Shown here: in pieces, positions 1 to 5,088 of the stretch
Layout: every line of letters starts with the position of its first letter
How positions within the stretch are numbered: the stretch's first letter is position 1
Assembly: GCA_021817025.1 (NCBI GenBank)
Contig: JAKAWF010000101.1
Location: forward strand, 1-10,754
From: a bacterium
Lineage (GTDB): Bacteria; Chloroflexota; Dormibacteria; UBA8260; Bog-877
Length of the DNA stretch: 10,754 nt
Direction of reading: 5' to 3'
Position numbers and translations under genes: made by a program
Notes under the pieces: model-generated
Database searches by the model: none
Told to the model about the DNA's origin: nothing
Seen by the model: only the letters and a program-made list of their open reading frames with translations

Positions 1-423
1 GGCTTGGGCGACCTGCTGACCAACATCGCCCGGTGCTGCAAGCCGGTTCCAGGGGAGCCGATCCGCGGCTATGTGACCCGGGGCCGAGGCGTGACCGTTC
101 ATCGCGACGAGTGCGTCAACATCCGGCACGCCGGGGACCCGCGCCGGATCGTGGAGGTCGAATGGGACGCGGACAGCCGCCAGGTCTACCCGGTGCGGCT
201 CAGGATCGAGGGCCGGGACCGCACCGGTCTGCTCCGCGATGTTGCCACCGCGATCGCGGAGAGCAAGGTGAATCTCAGCGGAGCGGCGGTGGAGGTGGAG
301 GGTGGCCACACGGCCGTGATCTCAACTGTCGTCGAGGTGAGCAGCCTGACCGAGCTCAGCCGGCTGCTGGAGCGGCTGGAGGGGGTCCGCGACGTTCAGC
401 AGGTGATGCGCGAGGTGGGCTGA
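1..423 (+). CDS. relA: RelA/SpoT-family (p)ppGpp synthetase/hydrolase, C-terminal fragment (5' end outside the window)
   Basis: This is the C-terminal 140 residues of a long Rel enzyme, the cytoplasmic protein that makes and/or degrades (p)ppGpp in the stringent response. The frame is open from base 1 and ends at TGA 421-423. The conserved-cysteine/zinc-finger-like domain is clear: RCCKPVPGEPIRGY (C12, C13) followed by VHRDEC (H34, C38), numbering from the first visible codon. An ACT domain follows from about residue 64 (PVRLRIEGRDRTGLLRDVA) to the end, with the usual hydrophobic and Gly pattern. These regulatory domains contact the ribosome and sense ligands in the family. The catalytic HD and synthetase domains must lie upstream and cannot be judged, so RelA, SpoT and bifunctional Rel cannot be told apart. 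A single bifunctional Rel is usual in G+C-rich Gram-positive-type lineages. An internal TTG at position 4 is not a real start. The gene is 65 bases upstream of hisS, an old and common neighbour. Confidence 0.93.
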   Translation, partial: GLGDLLTNIARCCKPVPGEPIRGYVTRGRGVTVHRDECVNIRHAGDPRRIVEVEWDADSRQVYPVRLRIEGRDRTGLLRDVATAIAESKVNLSGAAVEVEGGHTAVISTVVEVSSLTELSRLLERLEGVRDVQQVMREVG

Positions 424-472
424 TTCCCGGCGGTGGGGCAGGGCGGTGGCGGGGGCCGCTCCGGGCGCTCGC

Positions 473-498
473 TTAAACTGCCAGCTGAATGGCTGGCA
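473..498 (+). promoter_or_regulatory. Candidate hisS promoter -10 element with a dyad spanning the start codon
   Basis: A TAAACT hexamer (474-479), fitting the TANNNT -10 pattern, lies 9 bases before the hisS ATG in otherwise G+C-rich DNA, and no Shine-Dalgarno sequence precedes the ATG. A start site 6-8 bases downstream would make the mRNA leaderless. Directly after it lies a perfect 7-bp inverted repeat, TGCCAGC (479-485) and GCTGGCA (492-498), with the ATG (489-491) in the 6-base centre. I see no convincing -35. The dyad could be an operator, or an RNA hairpin if transcription starts further upstream. Both readings are inference. Confidence 0.4.
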
Positions 499-1754
499 TC
501 TCACGGCCGCGCGGCACGGACGACCTGTTGCCGGACCGCTTGGCGGCGCTGGAGCGGGCGGTGGCGGTGGGCATGAAGATCGCCGGCGAGTACGGGTACC
601 AGCGCCTCGAGACGCCCATCTTCGAGGCCACCGAGCTCTTCGTGCGGGGAGTCGGCGACACCACGGATGTGGTCCGTCGCGAGATGTACACGTTCTCCGA
701 CCGGGGCGGCAGGTCGCTCACGCTGCGGCCCGAGGGCACCGCTCCCACGGTCAGGGCATTTGGGGAGTCGGAGCTGCGCCAGGCCCCGCTCCCGGTCCGC
801 CTCAGCTACGCCGGCCCGATGTTCCGCTACGACCGCCCCGGCCGGGGGCGCTACCGCCAGTTCCATCAGTTCGGGGTGGAGGTGCTGGGGGACACCGAGC
901 CGGAGCTGGACGCCGAGGTTGTCGCGCTGGCGTGGCGCTGGTTGGGCGCCCTGGGGATCCAGGGCACCAGCTTGCAGCTGAACAGCATCGGTGACGCCGA
1001 GTGCCGCCCTCGCTACCGGGAGGCGCTCCTGAAGCACTTCGAGCCCCATCTGGCGCAACTTCCCGAGCTCGATCAGGAGAGGCTGCGCCGCAATCCCTTG
1101 CGCATTCTGGACAGCAAGGAGCTCGACAGCGAGGAGCTCCTCGCCGCCGCTCCCCGGACCGCCGACTTCCTCTGCTCGGGCTGTCACGAGGCCTTTGAGC
1201 GGGTGCTGCGGGCGCTCGATGCCTACCAGGTCCCGTTCGCCCTCAACCCCAGGCTGGTGCGGGGGCTGGACTACTACGTGCGCACGACGTTCGAGGTCTG
1301 GCACGAGGATCTCCACGGTGCCCAGAACTCCCTGTTCGGAGGTGGCCGGTACGACGGGCTCTCGGAGCTGGTGGGTTATCCACCCGCTCCCGGGGTGGGC
1401 TTCGCAGCCGGGCTGGAGCGAGTGGTGATGCTGGCGCCAGAGGGGGCCCGGCCCCACCCGCCCGCGGTCCACGTGCTGGCCGCTCAGGCGGCTGCGACAG
1501 CCGCGGTGATCGAACTCTCCGGCCGCCTGCGGGCGGCCGGACACGGTGTCGTCTGCGACGCCGGGCGGCGCAGCCTGAAGGCCAAGATGCGGGGGGCGGA
1601 GCGTTCCGGGGGGGAGCTGGTCGTGATCCTGGGGGAGGGCGAGTTGGCGGCGGGGACCGCGACCGTGCGCAGGCTCGGGGACGGGTATCAGGCCGAGATT
1701 CCCCAGACGGAACTGGAGAGTCGGGTCGGTGCCATCGCCTCGGGCGGGCAGTGA
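489..1754 (+). CDS. hisS: Histidyl-tRNA synthetase (HisRS, class II)
   Basis: This cytoplasmic enzyme joins histidine to tRNA-His using ATP. The 421 residues match the normal bacterial length. The N-terminus has the signature RGTDDLLP (8-15). Motif 1 lies around ETPIFEATELF (41-51), with TLRPEGTAP at 78-86. Motif 2 is FRYDRPGRGRYRQFHQ (112-127). The histidine-binding HisA signature RGLDYYVRT (258-266) includes Arg258, the counterpart of the catalytic Arg259 of the E. coli enzyme. FGGGRYDGL (283-291) and motif 3 GVGFAAGLERVVM (302-314) follow. The C-terminal anticodon-binding domain starts near 325 and contains SLKAKMRGAERSG. The ATG at 489 is chosen because family homology begins immediately after it. 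No Shine-Dalgarno is visible, and the start sits inside a dyad. aspS begins 16 bases downstream, so the two are probably co-transcribed. No domain is missing. The identification is secure. Confidence 0.97.
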   Translation: MAGISRPRGTDDLLPDRLAALERAVAVGMKIAGEYGYQRLETPIFEATELFVRGVGDTTDVVRREMYTFSDRGGRSLTLRPEGTAPTVRAFGESELRQAPLPVRLSYAGPMFRYDRPGRGRYRQFHQFGVEVLGDTEPELDAEVVALAWRWLGALGIQGTSLQLNSIGDAECRPRYREALLKHFEPHLAQLPELDQERLRRNPLRILDSKELDSEELLAAAPRTADFLCSGCHEAFERVLRALDAYQVPFALNPRLVRGLDYYVRTTFEVWHEDLHGAQNSLFGGGRYDGLSELVGYPPAPGVGFAAGLERVVMLAPEGARPHPPAVHVLAAQAAATAAVIELSGRLRAAGHGVVCDAGRRSLKAKMRGAERSGGELVVILGEGELAAGTATVRRLGDGYQAEIPQTELESRVGAIASGGQ

Positions 1755-1757
1755 TCG

Positions 1758-1763
1758 AAGGAG
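1758..1763 (+). promoter_or_regulatory. Ribosome binding site that sets the aspS start
   Basis: AAGGAG lies 7 bases upstream of TTG 1771, the best-placed Shine-Dalgarno in the window. It selects TTG 1771 over the in-frame upstream codon at 1729, which would overlap hisS by 26 bases, and over ATG 1786, for which the spacing is too long. Confidence 0.75.
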
Positions 1764-1770
1764 AGGTGGA

Positions 1771-3564
1771 TTGAAAGGCAGACGGATGTGTGGCACGGTG
1801 ACCAGCGCCGATGAGGGCCAACGGGTGGTGCTGGCGGGCTGGGTAAACCACCGTCGGGACCACGGCGGACTCACCTTCATCGACTTGCGCGACCACACCG
1901 GTCTGGTCCAGCTGGTGTTCAACCCCGCTCGCTCCGGCACCGCTCAGAGGGTGGCCGAGAAGGCCCGGCTGGAGTGGGTGCTGCGGGTGGAGGGCACGGT
2001 CGGGCGCCGTCCCGCTGGCAACGAGAACCTCGATCTCCCCACCGGGGAGGTCGAGGTGACCGTGGACGGCTGCGAGGTGCTGGCCCAGGCGGAGGCGATG
2101 CCGATGGGGGTGGCCGACGAGACCCTGGCCGAGGAGCGGGTGCGGCTCCAGTACCGCTACCTCGACTTGAGGCGGCCCCGGATGCAGCACAACCTGCGGG
2201 CCCGCCACCGGTTCGTGAAGACCCTCCGCGACGTCGGCGACGAGCTGGGGTTCACCGAGATCGAGACTCCGACCATGATCCCCAGCACCCCGGAGGGAGC
2301 TCGCGACTTCATCGTGCCTAGTCGGCTCTGGCCGGGACACGTCTGGGCCCTGCCCCAGTCCCCGCAGCTCTACAAGCAGCTGTCGATGGTGGGCGGCTTC
2401 GATCGTTACCTGCAAATTGCCCGTTGTTGGCGGGACGAGGACCTCCGGGCCGACCGCCAGTTCGAGTTCACCCAGCTGGACCTGGAGATGTCCTTCGTGG
2501 ACGAGGAGGACATCTTCCTGGTTCTGGAGACCATGATCTCCAGGGCCTGGGAGGCGGCCTTCGGGATGCCCTTGCCGACTCCCTGGCCGCGGCTGCCGTA
2601 TGAGGAGGCGATGCGGCGCTACGGCTCCGACAAGCCCGACACCCGCTTCGGCCACGAGCTGACCGACGTCTCCTCGATCTTCGAGCACTCGCAGTTCCGG
2701 GTATTCGCCGGCGCGATCGCCTCCGGGGGTGTGGTGGAGGCACTCCGAGTCCCCGGAGGAGCTGAGCTCACCCGAGGGGAGTTGGAGGGGGACTGGTTGC
2801 AGGTGGCCCGCGCCTACGGGGCCCAGGGACTGGCCTACCTCTGGCGTCGCCAGGGAGCTTACGAGGGCTCCATCGCCAAGTTCCTGTCCGAGCCGGAGCA
2901 GGCGCGCCTGACCGCGCAGCTGGGCGTGGTCGACGGCGACTGCGTCTGCTTCACCGCCGGCGCCGCGGGGGTGGCGGTGACCGCGTTGGGGGCGGTGCGG
3001 CTGCACGCGGCGCGCCGCTTCGCCTGGGTCCCGGAGGGTCGATTCGACTTCCTATGGGTGACCGAGTTCCCACTCTTCGAGAAGGATCCCGTCAGCGGCC
3101 GGGTCAAGGCCGTCCACCATCCATTCACCCAGCCCCATCCCGACGACTGGCCCTTGGTGAAGACGGCGCCGGAGCGGGTGCGCTCGCGTGCCTACGACAT
3201 CGTCTGCAACGGGGTGGAGCTCGGCAGCGGCTCGCTCAGGATCACCAGGCCGGAGCAGCAGGCGGCGATCTTCGAGGCCCTGGGCCTGACCCCGGAGGAG
3301 GCCGACAGCAAGTTCGGATTCCTGCTGACGGCGTTTCGCTACGGGCCACCTCCGCACGGAGGCTTTGCCGCCGGTATCGACCGGATGGTGATGTTGGGGG
3401 TGGGCGAGAGTTCGATCAGGGAGGTGATCGCCTTCCCCAAGACGCAGACCGGTGCCGATCCCATGACCGGGTCGCCGACCCCGGTCGCCCCTGAGCAGCT
3501 GGCCGAGGTGGGGCTCCGCCTGGCTCCCAGGGCCGCGGCGCCCGGCCCGGGCGCCCCCGCGTGA
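1771..3564 (+). CDS. aspS: Aspartyl-tRNA synthetase (bacterial type, probably non-discriminating Asp/Asn)
   Basis: This is a cytoplasmic class II synthetase that charges tRNA-Asp. From TTG 1771 it has 597 residues, typical for bacterial AspRS. The N-terminal OB-fold anticodon domain (about 1-105) contains LAGWVNHRRDHGGLTFIDLR. Motif 1 with ETPTMIPSTPEGARDF spans 165-180, and the Asp-binding QSPQ is at 196-199. Motif 2 includes RCWRDEDLRADRQ (218-230). A bacterial GAD insertion domain lies between about residues 290 and 400. Motif 3 GIDRMVML starts at 535, with the arginine at 538. The C-terminus has the usual GADPMTGSP. His31 and Gly83 are the pair found in non-discriminating enzymes such as that of Pseudomonas aeruginosa, where discriminating enzymes typically have Leu and Lys. 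The enzyme may therefore also charge tRNA-Asn for GatCAB amidation. That specificity is inferred from two residues; the AspRS assignment itself is secure. The gene lies 16 bases after hisS and has its own strong RBS. Confidence 0.96.
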   Translation: MKGRRMCGTVTSADEGQRVVLAGWVNHRRDHGGLTFIDLRDHTGLVQLVFNPARSGTAQRVAEKARLEWVLRVEGTVGRRPAGNENLDLPTGEVEVTVDGCEVLAQAEAMPMGVADETLAEERVRLQYRYLDLRRPRMQHNLRARHRFVKTLRDVGDELGFTEIETPTMIPSTPEGARDFIVPSRLWPGHVWALPQSPQLYKQLSMVGGFDRYLQIARCWRDEDLRADRQFEFTQLDLEMSFVDEEDIFLVLETMISRAWEAAFGMPLPTPWPRLPYEEAMRRYGSDKPDTRFGHELTDVSSIFEHSQFRVFAGAIASGGVVEALRVPGGAELTRGELEGDWLQVARAYGAQGLAYLWRRQGAYEGSIAKFLSEPEQARLTAQLGVVDGDCVCFTAGAAGVAVTALGAVRLHAARRFAWVPEGRFDFLWVTEFPLFEKDPVSGRVKAVHHPFTQPHPDDWPLVKTAPERVRSRAYDIVCNGVELGSGSLRITRPEQQAAIFEALGLTPEEADSKFGFLLTAFRYGPPPHGGFAAGIDRMVMLGVGESSIREVIAFPKTQTGADPMTGSPTPVAPEQLAEVGLRLAPRAAAPGPGAPA

Positions 3565-3596
3565 TACGGTTGGCGCGGGGTCCGGGGCCCCGCCGT

Positions 3597-3768
3597 TTAC
3601 CAGCGCCCGACCCTAGTGATGAGTGTTTCGGGAGCGCCGACATAGTGGGCGGCCCACGAGCCTCCTGGAGAGGAAGTGGAAAGCTGCGTGAGGCGCACCC
3701 ACCTGGGTTTTCAGGGATCGGAGCCGGGTCGGCGGGTGCTCCGCCCCCAATTTCCGGTGCCGGTGGGG
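3597..3768 (+). ncRNA. ssrS: Probable 6S RNA (RNA polymerase-binding regulatory RNA)
   Basis: The gap after aspS is non-coding but structured. The 3' half, ACCCACCTGGGTTTTCAGGG (3697-3716), then GAGCCGGGTCGGCGG (3721-3735), resembles the 6S pattern of CACCU, short hairpin, AGGG, then AGCC and GGCGG seen in proteobacterial 6S RNAs. The 5' side has TGAGTGTTTCG (3620-3630), like the 6S 5' region. An 11-bp closing stem is visible: GGAGC 3631-3635 with GCTCC 3738-3742, and GCCGAC 3636-3641 with GTCGGC 3728-3733. A second, outer pairing of 3599-3607 with 3756-3764 matches at 8 of 9 positions. The large bubble has a hairpin CCTG/CAGG (3702-3715) on its 3' strand. The terminal arm (GCCTC 3660-3664 with GAGGC 3690-3694) is short. 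In the family, 6S RNA mimics an open promoter and sequesters housekeeping-sigma RNA polymerase. Placement next to aspS agrees, as I recall, with Bacillus 6S-1. Both ends are estimates, and a covariance-model search was not possible. Confidence 0.65.
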
Positions 3769-3772
3769 GTTT
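3744..3772 (+). terminator. Weak intrinsic terminator downstream of the 6S-like RNA
   Basis: CCCCC (3744-3748) can pair with GGGGG (3765-3769), with an inner CCG/CGG stem, followed by TTT and then GAATT. The U-run is short, so termination would be inefficient or aided by other factors. The 3' arm overlaps the outer closing pairing proposed for the 6S-like RNA, so the two folds compete. The T-run is shared with the -35 of the promoter that follows. Confidence 0.4.
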
Positions 3773-3794
3773 GAATTCGACCCCGGGGGGGCAT
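3769..3794 (+). promoter_or_regulatory. Candidate SigB/SigF-type promoter for the anti-sigma/sigma pair
   Basis: GTTTGA (3769-3774), 14 bases, then GGGCAT (3789-3794) resembles the SigB consensus GTTTAA, 12-15 bases, GGGTAT, with one mismatch in each element. A start site 7-8 bases further on falls at about 3801-3803, right at the ATG (3803), so the mRNA would be leaderless or nearly so. This suggests that the encoded sigma factor drives its own operon, as is common for SigB-family genes. It rests on two short motifs. Confidence 0.45.
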
Positions 3795-3802
3795 GCAGTC
3801 CC

Positions 3803-4246
3803 ATGATGAGTTCAGCCAATCCCGCCCAGACCGAGCTGCGCATCCCGGCCGATCCGCAGTACATCGTCGTCGCCAAGCGGGTGGCCGCCGGCATGGCCAG
3901 CGTCGCGGGCCTGGGCGTGGAGGCCCTCGACGAGCTCAACATCGCCATCGCCGAGGCCTGCGAGCGCACCATCAATGCGGCCGCGATGTCGGGTTTCGCC
4001 GACGCCAAGGTGCGGATCTCGTTCAAGGTCCAGGAGGACGCGCTGCGGGTCGACGTGCGCTTGCTGACGGGCCGGTCGGAGTCGACGGGAAGGCCGGTGT
4101 CGGCTGGGGAGGCCAGCCCGGTGGCCGAGCGGGAGGCGCTCGATCTGGCGATCCAGATGCTGCGCTGCTTCGCCGACGACGTCGACTTCCAGGCGGTGGG
4201 GAGCGGGCTGATGCACGTCCGTCTGGCCAAGTACCGCTGGCGGTGA
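3803..4246 (+). CDS. RsbW-like anti-sigma factor with degenerate GHKL ATPase fold
   Basis: This 147-residue cytoplasmic protein sits immediately before a SigB-family sigma factor and aligns by eye with RsbW/SpoIIAB serine kinases. ELRIPADPQYIVVAKRVAAG (11-30) and ELNIAIAEAC (44-53) match family positions closely, as does the C-terminal strand (HVRLAKY). The nucleotide-binding boxes are not preserved. The N-box Asn after EAC aligns with Arg55, although an EXXXN one turn later (E54-N58) could be a shifted box. The DXGXG G1 box is replaced by RLLTG around 86-90. The GGLGL G2 box is replaced by EREALDLA (109-116). It may therefore bind the sigma without ATP-dependent kinase activity. ATG 3803 is used and ATG 3806 is equally possible; the G-run 11 bases upstream is a poor RBS. 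Its stop overlaps the sigma start by four bases, so translation is coupled. No RsbV-type antagonist is visible. Anti-sigma function is inferred from fold and position. Confidence 0.75.
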   Translation: MMSSANPAQTELRIPADPQYIVVAKRVAAGMASVAGLGVEALDELNIAIAEACERTINAAAMSGFADAKVRISFKVQEDALRVDVRLLTGRSESTGRPVSAGEASPVAEREALDLAIQMLRCFADDVDFQAVGSGLMHVRLAKYRWR

Positions 4247-5019
4247 CCGAGGCGGGGTTCCGACCCACCCCGAGTCCCACCAGGTTTGATCGGGAGCTGC
4301 AGCGCCAGCTCTTCCAGGCCTATCGGCACAGTCGTGATCCCGCCGTGCGCGAGCAGCTGGTGGGTCAGTACACGGCGCTGGTGCGCTCTTTGGCCCGCCG
4401 GTTCGCCGGGCGGGGGGAGCCGCTAGAAGATCTGGAGCAGGTCGGCTACCTGGGCCTGATCGCGGCCATCGACCGCTTCGAGCCGGACATGGGCCTGGAG
4501 TTCACCACCTTCGCCACCCCCACCATCCTGGGCGAGATCAAGCGCTACTTTCGGGACAAGAGCTGGGCCGTCCGGGTGCCGCGGCGGCTCCAGGAGACCT
4601 ACAGCCGGGTGATGCGGGTCCAGCAGGAGTTGAGCCAGAAGCTGGGGCGCGGGCCGACCGTGCCCGAGATTGCCCAGGAGTTGGGGTTGGAGCCGGACGA
4701 GGTGCTGGCGGCCCTGGAGGCCGGTCCCGCCCACCGGGCTGTCTCCCTCGACGCCCCGGCCCCGGGCCAGGACCAGAACGGGGAGATGGGCGACCGGCTG
4801 GGGATGGAGGACGAGAACCTGGGTCGGATCGAGCTCCAGAACATGCTCTCGGCGGCGATGCGCCACCTCACTCCCAGGGAGCGCGAGATCATGACCCTGC
4901 GCTTCGTCGAGGAGCTGCCCCAGACCGAGGTCGCTCGCCGCCTGGGGATCAGCCAGATGCACGTCAGCCGGCTCCAGCGCGCGGCGCTGGCTCAGCTCAA
5001 GCGCGACCTTCCCGAGTAG
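4243..5019 (+). CDS. RNA polymerase sigma factor, SigB/SigF/SigG family (sigma-70 group 3)
   Basis: This 258-residue sigma factor directs RNA polymerase to an alternative promoter class, typically for general stress, stationary phase or development. Region 2 spans about 38-115 and includes EDLEQVGYLGLIAAIDRF (62-79) and FTTFATPTILGEIKRYFRDK (87-106). The following WAVRVPRR is characteristic of the SigB/F/G group. Region 3 (about 120-170) includes GRGPTVPEIAQELGL. Region 4 (205-256) has LTPREREIMTLRF and a helix-turn-helix, TEVARRLGISQMHVSRLQR (228-246). The start is GTG 4243, in the GTGA overlap with the anti-sigma stop codon. The frame stays open upstream to ATG 3793, but that stretch has no sigma homology and overlaps the whole anti-sigma gene, so it is rejected. 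The predicted upstream promoter suggests autoregulation. Family membership is secure. Whether its job matches SigB or SigF cannot be told from sequence. Confidence 0.95.
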   Translation: MTEAGFRPTPSPTRFDRELQRQLFQAYRHSRDPAVREQLVGQYTALVRSLARRFAGRGEPLEDLEQVGYLGLIAAIDRFEPDMGLEFTTFATPTILGEIKRYFRDKSWAVRVPRRLQETYSRVMRVQQELSQKLGRGPTVPEIAQELGLEPDEVLAALEAGPAHRAVSLDAPAPGQDQNGEMGDRLGMEDENLGRIELQNMLSAAMRHLTPREREIMTLRFVEELPQTEVARRLGISQMHVSRLQRAALAQLKRDLPE

Positions 5020-5050
5020 ATCTGAGGAATCCGGCGGCCCCAGAATTGGC

Positions 5051-5059
5051 TGGTAGAAT
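5051..5059 (+). promoter_or_regulatory. Candidate extended -10 promoter for alaS
   Basis: TGGTAGAAT is a TG-N plus TAGAAT extended -10 element, which can work without a -35; none is visible. A start near 5066 gives a leader of about 23 bases before TTG 5089. The leader holds GGGGA (5073-5077), 11 bases from the start codon, a moderate RBS. A 9-bp direct repeat GAATCCGGC (5027-5035, 5056-5064) flanks and overlaps this element. Confidence 0.45.
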
Positions 5060-5088
5060 CCGGCCGACCTCTGGGGACCACCTTCAAA

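Noticed and set aside
424..488. A T-box or intrinsic terminator between rel and hisS
   Set aside because: The gap is only 65 bases, with no T-box sequence and no hairpin plus U-run; only the -10-like hexamer and dyad stand out.
1729..1770. An earlier aspS start overlapping hisS
   Set aside because: No RBS fits, while AAGGAG is correctly spaced for TTG 1771, and the His31/Gly83 numbering and family length agree with 1771.
501..3006. Very long open frames on the - strand (up to 587 codons) opposite hisS and aspS
   Set aside because: They are antisense shadows caused by strong G/C preference at third positions. Their translations are low-complexity Arg/Pro/Gly/His-rich with no family resemblance, while the + strand is fully explained.
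3597..3768. SRP RNA, RNase P RNA, tmRNA or tRNA as the identity of the structured gap
   Set aside because: The SRP GGAA-loop signature, the RNase P GAGGAAAGTCC signature and any tRNA T-loop or cloverleaf are missing; the layout fits 6S RNA better.
3793..4242. A 150-codon N-terminal extension of the sigma factor
   Set aside because: The frame is open, but the translated stretch is Arg/Gly-rich without sigma features and overlaps the entire anti-sigma gene. GTG 4243 in the GTGA overlap fits family length and coupling.
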